A stretch of 32,915 nt of DNA from assembly GCA_036897485.1 (NCBI GenBank), contig JAYMTF010000608.1:1-32915 (forward strand), given 5' to 3'. A model generated the notes under the pieces. The model did not search any database. It had not been told where the DNA came from and saw nothing but the letters and a program-made list of their open reading frames with translations. Source of the DNA: Pelargonium nanum. Its lineage: Eukaryota > Streptophyta > Magnoliopsida > Geraniales > Geraniaceae. The translations under genes and the position numbers were made by a program. Positions 20,013 to 29,710 of this stretch are shown piece by piece; the stretch's first letter is position 1, and each line of letters starts with the position of its first letter.

Positions 20013-20207
20013 GAAATCTAAGCCTAATAATTTTTTGTTTAGTCTAAACCAAACCAATGAGGTGATGACACCTCATTAAATTTCACTTATACCCATCCCA
20101 ATTAATTGGTGGGAGCGGAGCGATCCGTCCGGATCTAAAATTTTTAATGAGGTATCATTATATCGTAAATGACTTAACTTAAACAAAAAATAATTTGGTT
20201 TAGACTC
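20013..20207. mobile_element. MITE copy B (195 bp), right half of a foldback pair, inverted to copy A
   Basis: Aligned as the reverse complement of copy A over its whole length, for example GGTGGGAGCGGAGCGAT (20108-20124) against the inverted core of copy A and ATACCCATCC (20091-20100) against GGATGGGTAT in copy A. It begins GAAATCTAAGCC and ends GGTTTAGACTC. A 25-base AT-rich spacer (19988-20012) separates the copies. Confidence 0.7.
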
Positions 20208-20989
20208 TTCAATCATTAACTACAATATCATATATGAATTCATTTTAGAAATTAAAATAACTAACCATCAAAATCATATCTACTCAGTAACGTTACTCTC
20301 CATGATGTTTCATTGTAGCATAGTACATTTTATATGGACCAGAGCATTGGTGGACCAAAATGTGAAGCTATAGAATTGATGATGACTATACACAAATAGC
20401 AACACATGAAATTAATCCAAGAATGGGACAACTGACAACACCATCTTATTTCACTGATCCATCTTCGACATATGGAAGATTTTGATTGGATTCTAATTTA
20501 GCTATAATGAGATGCATCATTTCGGTTTCGATTTTGATTCGGTGTTTGTTTTGTTTCGATTGAATTAAAAGTAATAAGAGAATCTAGTACGTGTAGAAGA
20601 GGCCATATATATACTTATAAAAACCACATGAAACTCCATCTCTATACAGTCTTCATATGCATGCAACCCCACTCACCTCACCATGTGCTATTGTGCTCCT
20701 CCTTTATTTCTTCTCTCTCTTTTTTCAAATTAAAACCTATATTATCTTATGAGACTAGCGAAAGGTTTGCTTGTATAATCGTTAATGGAATAAGAGGATA
20801 AACAAGACAATATTCAAGCATACAATTATTCAAATATATCAACAACTTGTCTATATTCATGATTATTCGAGTACAAGAAAACTTCAATCTTATAAATTGA
20901 TTTACTATGATTTTTTTTTTAGAGTTCCAACACAAATTGAGATCGAACTACTCCGATCTTTCTAGAATTTCAACACAAAGTGAGATTTT

Positions 20990-21190
20990 ACAGACTGCGT
21001 GAGTAGGAAGAGCGCTTGCGTTCAATCCCCACTCAACACACCCCTGGCGAGAGGGATGAGCTTTAACTATGACTTACCTTCGAATGAGGATTAGTCTGAG
21101 TGTGGTAAAACGGCTTGAAGATGTCAACCGCGAGTTAGCGGACCCGCTCAAAAACCTCATGGTTTAATTAGACTTTAGACCGAAAGTGAG
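20990..21190 (+). repeat. Unclassified interspersed repeat, possibly SINE-derived
   Basis: This stretch is more GC-balanced than its surroundings and contains GCGTTCAATCCCCACTC, a weak box B-like word, then ACCCCTGGCGAGAGGGATGA and TGAAGATGTCAACCGCGAG. It has no open frame and looks like a dispersed repeat, but no box A, tail or target-site duplication is clear. Confidence 0.35.
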
Positions 21191-21837
21191 ATCTTACTGC
21201 TTTATTATCACTATTTGTGTTTTTATGATTCTCTCATACCATTTTGCACTCTTTCTACTAGGGTTTCACCCATTATAGTTCAGACTCGATCGTAGTACAA
21301 TTTTCTTTAGCTTTTTCAGTTGTTCACGAAATGTTTAAGTTCTTTCCTTTCTATCATCAGCCTCGACAATCCCAACACTCTTACATTCTTATACATGCAT
21401 AGAGAGAAAAAATTAAGGACACTTGAAAACTGTTGTACATGTATACAACTTTTTCAATCATGTCATGCACAATATGTAACTGTCGTATGACAAAAATTTA
21501 AGCGGTTTCATACAACTGTGAAAATCATATTAGATCGACAAGATCCTCAATCTGAACAGAGTACAATGGACATAGATCAATTCAAATTGCATACAAATTA
21601 AAATATATCTCCTTAATCTACAAAATGACTCACCTTCCAATAAAAATGGTCACACATTGGACTTACTCAACCATTGATGTATAATTCATTTGGATTGTTG
21701 TGGCCTATATGGACAAATTATGAAAAAGAAAAGGAGAGAATGGAAAGGAAACGGAACCACTAGATTGGAATTGCCACTTCTGACCTCACACTCAATTATA
21801 ACAAGATAACATGATTTCATTTTTAATATATTTGTCC

Positions 21838-21848
21838 TATATATATCT
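21838..21848 (+). promoter_or_regulatory. Putative TATA box of the serine-rich gene at 21973
   Basis: TATATATATCT lies about 130 bases before the ATG, which would give a 5' UTR of roughly 100 bases. A second TATA-like run near 21923-21932 is probably too close to the ATG. Confidence 0.4.
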
Positions 21849-21972
21849 TCCACTACCTCTCCCATTTTTTAAAATTTTCTTCATAATTATTATTTCTCCT
21901 CCTTCCCTCACCATCTCTCTCTATTATATATTAATTTGTAGCATATAGTTTATAGAATAGATCATATTAGCT

Positions 21973-22191
21973 ATGGCCTCCCACGGTAGCCTCACCGTCG
22001 ACGCGACCTCTCCGAAAGATGGCTCCGGCGACAGCATAACAAATAGCATGTCGTCGCCGAAGAGCCAATGCCTGTGCTCGCCGACGACTCATCAAGGCTC
22101 GTTCCGGTGCCGGCACCACCGGAACAAGATCATGTCCCGGTCCACTTCGATGCCGACCAGTAAAAACGTAAGTCCCACCTCTATTTCGTAA
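21973..22191 (+). CDS. Small serine-rich protein (plant serine-rich protein-like family), 72 aa
   Basis: The protein starts MASHGSLTVDATSPKDGSGD and contains the family signature QCLCSPTTHQGSFRCRHHR near residues 36-54, with Cys in a C-x-C-x(10)-C spacing, followed by SRSTSMPTSKN. Plants have several such intronless or nearly intronless small proteins of unknown function; no signal peptide or membrane segment is seen. The frame ends at TAA (22189-22191). A strong donor-like AAC|GTAAGT at 22165-22173 lies just before the stop, so the last six residues could instead come from a downstream exon; I find no obvious acceptor exon and keep the simple frame. A relative lies at 26914-27138 on the minus strand. 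Confidence 0.82.
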   Translation: MASHGSLTVDATSPKDGSGDSITNSMSSPKSQCLCSPTTHQGSFRCRHHRNKIMSRSTSMPTSKNVSPTSIS

Positions 22192-22815
22192 AATCCAACG
22201 TACGGATCCATCAATATACACCAAGAATCAAGATCAAGAACATGCTGGAAAAAAAATTATGGGCTTCTTTTTAATGTATCATGTAGCTTTGTTGTCGTTG
22301 TCGTACGTTGTTGTTGTTGACGATGATGCGTTGCAAAAAAAAAACTTTTATAATTGTATATTTTGGATCTGTTTGATGTTTCGAGTTTCGATCTCTCGCT
22401 TATTATTGGCTAATGTTTTGGATCGATTTTTGAATTTTTCTTTGCCATTGGTTGCAAGATTATGTGTGATCTAAAATTATGGATTGTTAATGGCCATTTT
22501 TAGTATTGAGTGTTGATGGAGATTTTGGAGAATATGAGAGGCAGTGTTTGGTTGTTAATGATGAAGAGAAAGAAACAAAGAAAATATGGGGCCTTTCAAT
22601 GGAATATGACAGTGGAATTAATTGAAGAAATTAATATATACTTCTATACAGTATGTGTTTCAGCATATTGCAGATATCTGTTACGTGTCACTTTCTTTGT
22701 TTTCCACTTATTTTGGATTTTGGTGCTCCTCCCCCAATAATTGTAGCAAAACGACACACAGTAATTGAAGGATGTCCATCCATATTCATCTTCTTGTACA
22801 TCATATTTGCAGGCT
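22192..22815. other. 3' flank of the serine-rich gene
   Basis: AT-rich, with several open frames of 60-76 codons on the plus strand that are Leu/Phe/Val-rich and resemble no family. I treat these as chance frames in the 3' UTR or a possible intron. Confidence 0.4.
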
Positions 22816-22824
22816 CCATCTTCG

Positions 22825-22982
22825 TTTTTTTATAAGCAACGGGACAAGCAGGCCTATGCGGCCCCTTAGTGGGAGAGTCACCCTATTAGTTGTTAGTTCT
22901 TCCCTTAAACCCATAAATTTTACCTTAAGAAGGCTCGAACCTGAGACCTAAAAAAAAATTCAAAGCGCATCAACCGCTTGGC
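22825..22982 (-). mobile_element. tRNA-derived SINE, about 158 bp
   Basis: On the minus strand the head reads GCCAAGCGGTTGATGC (box A) and, about 35 bases on, AGGTTCGAGCC (box B). The body then runs about 100 bases and ends in ATAAAAAAAC. It is flanked by an imperfect direct repeat, CCATCTTCG at 22816-22824 and CCATCTTTCG at 22983-22992, as expected for a retroposed insertion. No coding capacity. Confidence 0.72.
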
Positions 22983-23060
22983 CCATCTTTCGAAGTAGAG
23001 TGTTTTTGGATTTAATTTTACTTTTGTTAAGATTGTGAAGTTCTAATATTTTTTCAACTA

Positions 23061-23351
23061 CTACCTCTGTTTCAAATTAAATGTCATTCTATAGTTCAAT
23101 TTTTGTTTCAAAATAAATGTCATTTTCCACTTTAGCAAACTTACACATGATTTTCAACAATGTCCTTCGTCATGATGATTTTCACATTAGAGACGAAAAG
23201 TTTTTAACATTGAAATTGAATAAATATATTAGTAGTGGAATAGCAATGATGAGTTTTATGTCTTTTATCTAAGGGTAAAAATATCATTTAACATCTTTCC
23301 TTAATATTTCTGAATAACTCCAGAACGACGTCTAATTTGAAACAAATGAAG
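23061..23351. mobile_element. Stowaway-like MITE, about 291 bp
   Basis: The left end CTACCTCTGTTTCAAATTAA and the right end, in reverse complement CTTCATTTGTTTCAAATTAG, are inverted repeats of about 25 bases close to the Stowaway terminal consensus. TA flanks both ends (23059-23060 and 23352-23353). A second inner copy of TTTCAAAATAAATGTCATTT lies at about 23107-23126. The interior is AT-rich and non-coding. Confidence 0.75.
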
Positions 23352-24440
23352 TATTTATTTAAAATTAAATCGTTTTGGATGCGTATGGTTTTCATAATAT
23401 TATTTAGTAAACCAAAACAGAAAGGTTTATACAAAAATATGTTATTAAACTCGTCTCAAACAATATGATACATAATACATACATCACACACACATACAAA
23501 ACAGCTCAAAAATAGTCATTGGTGTCGTGGAACAAGCCCTTAGTTTTCATTGATGTATGGTTCGTCTTTCTAGACAAAATTAAATTAAAAAAGCTTATCC
23601 AAAAAAATTCGGTTAGTGCTGCTTCGTCTTTCTAAAAAAAACTTATCCAACGATTTTCACCTACTCTTATATATATGTTGTGAGTTGTGACCACCCACCA
23701 ACCATCATAAATTAGAGGAACTTGCTATTTGCTAATATAGCTTTGAAATGATAATGTACTAAGCTTTCATTTATTATCATAAACATAATTTGAATTTACT
23801 TTATTTAAATGGTTTAACAGTTATAAATTATGTCACTCGTCACCATTGGATATGCTATCTGATACGGTAGCAAACTCGAAAACTGATTAAGTAACTTCAA
23901 CCTTTCAAGTAACCTTCTTTTTTCCTGAAACCACCATTACTCACCGCAAATGTAAGTCGTCGCCACTTCGCAAAGAGCTCGTTTTTAAAACGAGAGAAAC
24001 CACAATAAAACCACAAATTTTTATCTGTATCTAAGAGACTACTATCGTTTTAAAAATCAAAAGCAATTGTAGTCATATGAAAACTAAACCGACTCTTAAT
24101 ACGGAAAGAAAAGAATCAGTGTTATTTCTCCATGGACATCACCATCAAATTTGGTAAGAAAAAAAATTTAAAGATAAAAAAAATCCTTACCTTCCAAGAA
24201 TTTCCACCACCATAAAACCGAACCAAGTCTTGCATTTGGGCTCCAATTTCACCGGAATTACAAAAAAGCCAGCTCATAAAAGCTATGTATGTAACCCAAT
24301 CCAACGTGTCAAGCTCCCAAAACAGTAAATACCGTCACCGATCGGTTACCGTACAGACAACGATACGTTTGGGCGCAACAAAAAAAAGATCCCATGATCC
24401 AAAACTCACAATACCATCGTCTTCGACAAAGACCAAAACC
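23352..24440. other. AT-rich intergenic DNA and 5' region of the LEA_2 gene
   Basis: No coding exon or RNA gene is seen. The frame of the next gene is open upstream to 24285, but the first ATG in a sensible context is at 24441, so about 24250-24440 is taken as promoter and 5' leader. Confidence 0.45.
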
Positions 24441-26139
24441 ATGACCTCCTCAAAACTCTCCTCCGTACCTTACGCTCCTCTCCCCTCCACCCCCACCCGA
24501 AACGTCGTCGTTCTCGTCCCTCTCCGCCGCAATCCCATCTTCCGCCGCCTCCTCCGCCAGTGCCTCCTCTACTCCGCCACCGTCCTCCTCCTCTCCGCCG
24601 CCGTCTTCTTCCTCTACCCCTCCGACCCCAAACTCCGCCTCGCCAGGCTCCACCTCAACGGCGTTCACGTCCACTCGTCCCCGACACCCACCCTCGACCT
24701 CTCCTTCTCTCTCACCATCAATGTCCGCAACCCGGACTTCTTCTCTCTCGATTACGACTCGCTCGTCGTCTCCGTCGGGTACCGGGGGCGGCAGCTAGGG
24801 CTCGTCAGGTCCGCCGGCGGCCGCGTCAGGGCCAGAGGCTCTTCGTACGTCAATGCGACGCTCGATCTCAACGGGCTCGAGGTGATTCACGATGTCTTCT
24901 ACTTTATTGAAGATTTGGCTAAAGGAATTATTCCGTTTGACACTGATTCGAAGGTCAACGGGGATCTAGGGTTTTGGTTCCTCCAAATTCCTCTCAAGGT
25001 AAATTTGATGAACTTATGGCTTTTAGTTCTTTGATTTTAGCTCTTCATCGTAGGACTTGAATGATTACAACAGGATTGATTATTGGTTGATGGTCATTTT
25101 CAAATGCAGGACAGAATTTAGGGCTGAATTAAGAAATTAGGAAGATTGATAAAAACAAATTAATGAGACAAAATCAACATATTGTGGGTTTCTTTTGAGC
25201 TTTTGTTATTATATAGGTTGCTGGTTAAAGGTTTAAAATTGTGCCAATTACTCTGTTTTAGTGCTGAGAAGGGAAGATTTATAAAATATAGTTTTAAGAA
25301 TCAATACCAATAATGTAGCTGGGAGCTGATTATGTGGTGGATGAGCAAAAGAATAAGGTATAGAGCATTGTGAAAATACAGAGTAATAGTCTTGTTTACT
25401 GGGTTCCCTGTGTCTCTTCAAAGCTGAGTGCAACGTTTACTCTTGTAATGGGCCAAGTTTGGTAAACAATACACTGAAATTGATGAATTGGTAGGATAGC
25501 TCTTCAATCTTCCCTTGATTTCAATTCACAAATGGTACAATAGAAAAGTTGAAAATTGAAATTTATCTTATGATTGTTCACTGCCATGCATATTGAGTGT
25601 GTGATGTGATCGTCTTTTAGCTATTGTTTATAGATGTATTGAAATGTAGTTTTAGAAGCAATCATGAACTTGATATTGTGGTCTCACCTGCTTTCAAGAT
25701 TGGGCGATACACTGAGTGATCTTTTGCATTCTACTTTGTCTTGTTTATTTGTCCCTAACCAACTTGTTAGATTGATCTCTCTAGTTCCAAAATATTAAAT
25801 CTCTGATGTTAAATCTTCATCAGGCACAAGTATCATGTGAGGTGTATGTAAATACGAAGAACCAGACAGTTGTTCGTCAAGATTGCTATTCAAAGGTGAG
25901 CAATTTGTTGCTTTGTTTTAGGTAATGCAGAGCCTTATATGGTAGCTGTTGCGTCCATTGCACCCATATATAATTTTTTTCCCTCAGTGTGCTGCAGCTC
26001 ACTACCAAACTCAATCATCATTATTCTGCTTGGTTATAATCTATTCACGAATACAAAGCTGGGCTGTGCTATGTTTTCATGCACTTTTTTTGCGTGCTAA
26101 TATTAGTATTTGTTTTTCCAGTGATTGCAGCTGGTCTGA
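24441..26139 (+). CDS. LEA_2 / NDR1-HIN1-like membrane protein, 3 exons, 212 aa
   Basis: Exons are 24441-24998, 25824-25895 and (less certain) 26131-26139, which adds only Leu-Val-stop. All junctions are phase 0. Residues 1-39 are a Pro/Ser/Arg-rich cytosolic head (SSVPYAPLPSTPTRN), residues about 40-59 a single membrane helix (CLLYSATVLLLSAAVFFLY), and residues about 65-205 the LEA_2 beta-sandwich, with the family hallmark LTINVRNPDF at 91-100 and VSCEVYVN in exon 2. Plant NHL proteins of this form sit in the plasma membrane or other membranes and include NDR1; the exact role here is unknown. Exon 1 is strongly GC- and CT-rich compared with its surroundings. The ATG at 24441 is preferred over an in-frame ATG at 24285, which would add 52 residues with no family likeness. 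The last exon could lie elsewhere, because nearby alternative acceptors also give immediate stops. Confidence 0.85.
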
Positions 26140-26913
26140 CCATAGTTTAATGGGAAGAAGCATAGAGTTGGGGTGCCGGGAGTAAACAGTATGTTTTTCC
26201 AGAAACCTCTTGGGTTACTTCATAACCATTGAGCGTGTCGTACTCAAATGCTAGTTATTTAATTATAGGTTGTTGTGAATTATGTACAAATTATAAAATC
26301 ATCATTAATAAGAGGATTCATTACATTTCTTTATGCTATATGATTTGAAATATTGGAAGTCAGTTAGATATAGCTGTCTTGCACTCTTGCTTGACAGAGA
26401 TTTGGTTGGTTTTCTCAAAGTAATGAATACTCCTTTTGTCCCCAAATGAGTGCCCAGTTTCTCTGATAAAATTGTTCCAAAATGATAATTCACTTTCTTT
26501 TGTTAGAAAGTTAGCTATGCATGAATTACCTCTAGTGTCTTTAAGATATGCTAGGATCTCTTGAGTTTGTTACAATAAGAACACAAGGGGGCATTAGAGA
26601 AAAGTAGACACTCATTTTAATCTTAGCATTCAAGTTTGAGTGGGAAATGAACCCTCCTTTACCAGGTGCTAGAAATTTGGAGACTGATATTTTAGAATGA
26701 AATTCAAACAATTAAAACTAGAGTAGTTGTTGAATTGAGAGAATACATGTACAAGTAGCACTCTAAAGTGACAAGCTTCAACGAAGCTTAGAAACAAGTT
26801 GCAGTAGTAATTGGGAGAAACTAATTTCTTCGATAGCCACAGGAAAGATGACTTGCCTCTGATCCACACTAGGAAGGAATTGTTCTGTTTTTGTATATTT
26901 ACATGAATGATTA
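26140..26913. other. 3' UTR of the LEA_2 gene meeting the 3' UTR of the convergent minus-strand gene
   Basis: The LEA_2 gene and the serine-rich gene at 26914-27138 converge here. The DNA is AT-rich with no supported gene. Confidence 0.45.
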
Positions 26914-27138
26914 CTAGCTAGGCTGCAGATTACGGATCTTTCCACAACCCCACGTGTACTCAGCATGATGCTGTCGGCACCTAAATGACCCTGGATGCTG
27001 TGTAGGCGAACACACACACTGCTTCCTCGAGCTGCTCCCATCAGCCTCACGAAAGACCATTGGTGCCTGCAAAACGAACCATCTGCTTGCGGTAGCCAAT
27101 TCCCGGCCTCCATCTCTCGGAATACTCGGGTAACACAT
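26914..27138 (-). CDS. Second small serine-rich-family protein, 74 aa
   Basis: On the minus strand, a frame of 74 codons starts at 27138 with MCYPSIPRDGGRELATASR and carries the family core KQCVCSPTQHPGSFRCRQHH followed by AEYTWGC. This matches the core of the protein at 21973-22191 (QC-[LV]-CSPT-x-H-x-GSFRCR-x-H), so the two are members of one family. The sequence APMVFREADGSSSRKQ before the core also looks like a conserved part. The frame is open upstream of this ATG to 27333, but that extension is Phe/Leu-rich and overlaps the TATA-like site, so I take 27138. A longer frame in another phase of this strand (26778-27293) has no family likeness. The role is unknown. Confidence 0.78.
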   Translation of the reverse strand: MCYPSIPRDGGRELATASRWFVLQAPMVFREADGSSSRKQCVCSPTQHPGSFRCRQHHAEYTWGCGKIRNLQPS

Positions 27139-27236
27139 TCTTTTCCTTCCTTCTTCTTTCCCGTAGTTTCTTGGTACAACTGTGTTATTATGTGTTGAGA
27201 ACAGAGGTTGAGAAGAGAAGACAAGGAAAGGAAAGA

Positions 27237-27243
27237 ATATATA
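27237..27243 (-). promoter_or_regulatory. Putative TATA box of the minus-strand serine-rich gene
   Basis: On the minus strand, CTATATATTC lies about 100 bases before the ATG at 27138. This is a suitable distance for a 5' UTR of about 70 bases and supports the short start. Confidence 0.45.
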
Positions 27244-28685
27244 GTTGGGCAAGTAAAGTTTTGGCATGAAGAGGTTTTTAAGATTGATTCCAAGAAAAGG
27301 TGTGTGGTTTGCTTTAGAAAGGTGTAATGTCACAATAATGTTGGATATGGCAATTGCATGGCTTGGAGGAGGTGTCTCAAAGATGAGCCATCCACGTCCA
27401 CCTTAGCTTGTCCTGAGTCCAGACCCGGATAGGGACCTAATAAAAGACAACAGAGACGTCAGAGACAAAGACGAGCATAGGATAATTCATCCTCTAATCA
27501 TGTTTTGCCAGATGAGATTGGTTTGGTTGGTTCTGGGTTAGGGCGGTACTGTGCTGATTTTGATGCGTTTGAAAAGGAAATGCAAATACTAGTGAAGCTA
27601 CTGGATGGATGGAGATGAAGAAATGATTGAAAGTAATTGACTGAGATGATTCTTGATTAGGCATATGACGTCATTTGGTCCCACCACTCGGGACCGAACC
27701 GGAAATTAGAAAAAATAGAGACCAGAAATTGGACCGGATAAAGTTTCGGTCCTAACGGGATCGGACCAAAAACTTTAACCGGTTTGGGTTGGTTTATCCA
27801 GTTTTCATTATGCAAATGAACCAAACAGGGTCTTGTTGGTGAAATTGATTTTGGCTGTTTTTATGAAGCCAAATGGTCAATTCGTAGAAGGGTTCAATTT
27901 TAAAATGCTAGTGATTTTTAGACTATTCAAATTAGGAGGACAATTATTATTTTTTAATGGGTCAGTCCGTTGAACGCTGCTACTGCTAGTAGTTGTCACT
28001 TGTTGCTAATTTCAAACTATTTGAAAAGGACCACCCAGTTTCACTTTTGCCTTGTTCGTGATATATGCTCACATGAAAAACAAGATGAAAAGTTAAGGAG
28101 GTTATTCGTATGGTAGGAAGCGTTTTGAAAAATTAAGTTTTGTGAAACAGTATGTTCGAATACGATAATCGTATAGAAGAATCCGTTATTGAATAAACAT
28201 ATTTTCATAAACATTTTTGTCTTAACGTAGTTTTATGCAACAAAAATTGTTCAAATGCCTCGTTTTAAAATAACGCTGAAGTCCACATGTGACGTTGGAC
28301 TACACTTGAATATTTGATCTACACGTTGGTACAATTGATTAACATATATCACAGATCAAATTGGTGTATAGAAGAAGACACGTGTCAGCGTACAATTGGT
28401 AATTCATTTCCGTGTCCAAGTCAATGAGCCGCCGGCCGAGTAAAATAAAAATCGAATTTCGCGTTCGGTCTGTTCTCACTACTCACGCGTTACCTTTGGC
28501 GCGAAGCACAGCTTTTTCCTGGCAATTTCACATCTTTGACAGTTAACACTCAAGTCGCATCCCCACATTTAAATACCATTAAAACCTCTCTCACAGCTTC
28601 ACATCAAAACCTCCCATTTTCTCCGCCAGTACCTTCATTTTTCATCAATTGCTTTCATTATTTCGCATTGAATCAGAGATCGACG
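27244..28685. other. Divergent intergenic region upstream of two genes
   Basis: This region lies between the minus-strand serine-rich gene and the arabinogalactan-peptide gene. Bases 27670-27850 are repeat-like, with many ACCGG/CCGGT and GGTCC/GGACC words. A perfect palindrome GACACGTGTC (28377-28386) has a G-box/ABRE core. A pyrimidine-rich leader lies before the ATG at 28686. No further gene is seen. Confidence 0.45.
28377..28386. promoter_or_regulatory. G-box / ABRE-like palindrome GACACGTGTC
   Basis: This perfect 10-base palindrome with a CACGTG core lies about 300 bases upstream of the arabinogalactan-peptide start. Such sites bind plant bZIP and bHLH factors and are common in light- or abscisic-acid-responsive promoters. 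Use in this gene is inference. Confidence 0.4.
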
Positions 28686-28988
28686 ATGAAGATGGGCTCC
28701 ACTCTTCCGGCGATCATCGGCTTCGTGTTCTTCGCACTTTTGCAGCTCACTTATGGACAGAGCATCGTTCATTCGCCGGCGCCGGAACCAACCAGCGGCG
28801 TCGCTGGTACGTATCTGCAATTTTGATTAATCTCCGATTATATATATTGATTGAAACTGTGTTGTGATTTGGTTGTTCGTATAATTAATAAAGGTTGAAT
28901 TGTGTATTTTGCAGGCCAAGAGATCGATCAAGGAATTGCCTACCTCTTGCTGCTGGTGGCTCTCGCAATTACATACCTCATGCACTGA
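28686..28988 (+). CDS. Arabinogalactan peptide (AGP16/20/22/41-like), 2 exons, 64 aa
   Basis: Exon 1 is 28686-28806 and exon 2 is 28915-28988; the split codon G|GC gives Gly and the intron is GTACGT to TTGCAG. Residues 1-23 are a signal peptide (MKMGSTLPAIIGFVFFALLQ and on) with likely cleavage before Gln24, giving a pyroglutamate end. The mature core SIVHSPAPEPTSG has the Ala-Pro/Ser-Pro motifs that are hydroxylated and glycosylated. The C-terminus QGIAYLLLLVALAITYLMH is the removable hydrophobic tail of a GPI-anchor signal. EIDQGIAYLLL is typical of the AGP16/20/22/41 group (compare SIDQGIAYLL in that group). The product would be a very short GPI-anchored proteoglycan at the outer face of the plasma membrane. 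The ATG at 28536 in the same frame would spoil the signal peptide, so 28686 is chosen. Confidence 0.92.
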
Positions 28989-29184
28989 TTTAACCCCTTT
29001 TTTATTTTAACTTATTTAATTATTCTTTATATGTATTTTCTCCTCCTATTCGTTAGGAGAAATTGCAGTTTTTCCATCTGTAATTACTAATCTCTATATA
29101 TTACAAAAGCTTTATCATTTAATTTCTAATGTGAATTAGGGGTTCTGTTGATTTTCACCTTCTAAGATTGATCTATCGCAACGT
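28989..29184 (+). other. 3' UTR of the arabinogalactan-peptide gene
   Basis: T-rich sequence follows the stop codon, with an inverted TCCTCC...GGAGA pair near 29040-29060. No gene. Confidence 0.5.
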
Positions 29185-29417
29185 ATTGTCAAGAATCGAT
29201 CCGTGTGCGGTGCCTCAAACTCCCGCATCTGGAGACAAGGGCCAATCTTTTTTATGAGCATCAAATAATATAAAACACATAATTTGGCAAAAGAGCTTAT
29301 TGTCAGGGACTGGAAAAATCGGACTTGTGCGGCGCCCAAACTCCCGCATCCGGGGAAAGGGGTCAACCTTTTTCATGGGCATCAAGCAATATAAAGCACA
29401 TATCATGGTAAAAGAGG
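29185..29417. repeat. Tandem dimer A (units of about 114 and 119 bp)
   Basis: Two diverged copies both start ATTGTC (29185 and 29299) and share TGCGG, AAACTCCCGCATC, TTTATGAGCATCAA / TTCATGGGCATCAA and ATATAAA-CACAT. They are clearly a tandem duplication. Open frames on the minus strand across it owe their length to the repeat. Confidence 0.75.
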
Positions 29418-29620
29418 TTATACATGCACTATTAAGATCATCAATTTCGCAAGTATAGGAGCATGTCGCTTGACAAAGACCACCCTTAAGGCATCTAGGG
29501 GAGACCTATTTTTCAGGACGTGACATTATACTTGCACTATTAAGCACACTGATTTGCAAGTACAGGAGTATGTTGCATGGCGAAAACCACCTTAAGGCGC
29601 CCAAGAGAGACCCACCCTTT
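29418..29620. repeat. Tandem dimer B (units of about 108 and 95 bp)
   Basis: Two diverged copies start TTATACATGCACTATTAAG (29418) and TTATACTTGCACTATTAAG (29526). Both continue with GCAAGTA-AGGAG, a CACC..TTAAGGC stretch and GAGACC. Confidence 0.75.
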
Positions 29621-29621
29621 C

Positions 29622-29710
29622 GGGCCTTAAAGCCCAATACTTATGGGCCCAACAAATTATCATTTTGTCAAACTAGGTTATTTTGGGCCTTAAAGCCCAA
29701 TACTTATGGC
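29622..29710. repeat. Tandem dimer C (period 63 bp)
   Basis: GGGCCTTAAAGCCCAATACT at 29622 recurs exactly at 29685. GGGC..TTTAA..GCCC inside each unit is itself a small inverted repeat. Confidence 0.8.

Larger units (their letters stand above)
18034..21972. other. Rab promoter side and gene-poor region with MITEs
   Basis: Bases 18034 to about 18480 are the likely 5' leader and promoter of the Rab gene on the minus strand; short open frames there show no domain. From about 18500 the DNA is AT-rich and repeat-derived: a Stowaway-like element (19097-19278), a paired MITE foldback (19793-20207) and an unclassified repeat (about 20990-21190). The last 150 bases carry the promoter of the gene at 21973. 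No coding gene is seen. Confidence 0.5.

Noticed and set aside
20990-21190. A definite SINE
   Set aside because: Only a weak box B-like word is present; box A, tail and target duplication are not clear, so it is listed only as an unclassified repeat.
24560-24910. 116-codon Pro/Arg-rich frame inside LEA_2 exon 1
   Set aside because: It is the GC-rich shadow of the LEA_2 coding frame; low complexity and no family.
26778-27293. 171-codon frame on the minus strand overlapping the serine-rich gene
   Set aside because: It shows no family signature, while the 74-codon frame in another phase carries the conserved CSPTxHxGSFRCR core.
28536-28685. Upstream in-frame start for the arabinogalactan peptide
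   Set aside because: It would put 50 polar residues before the signal peptide; the 64-residue form has the standard family layout.
29136-29406. Two minus-strand frames with similar sequence
   Set aside because: Their likeness comes from the underlying tandem dimer, not from coding genes.
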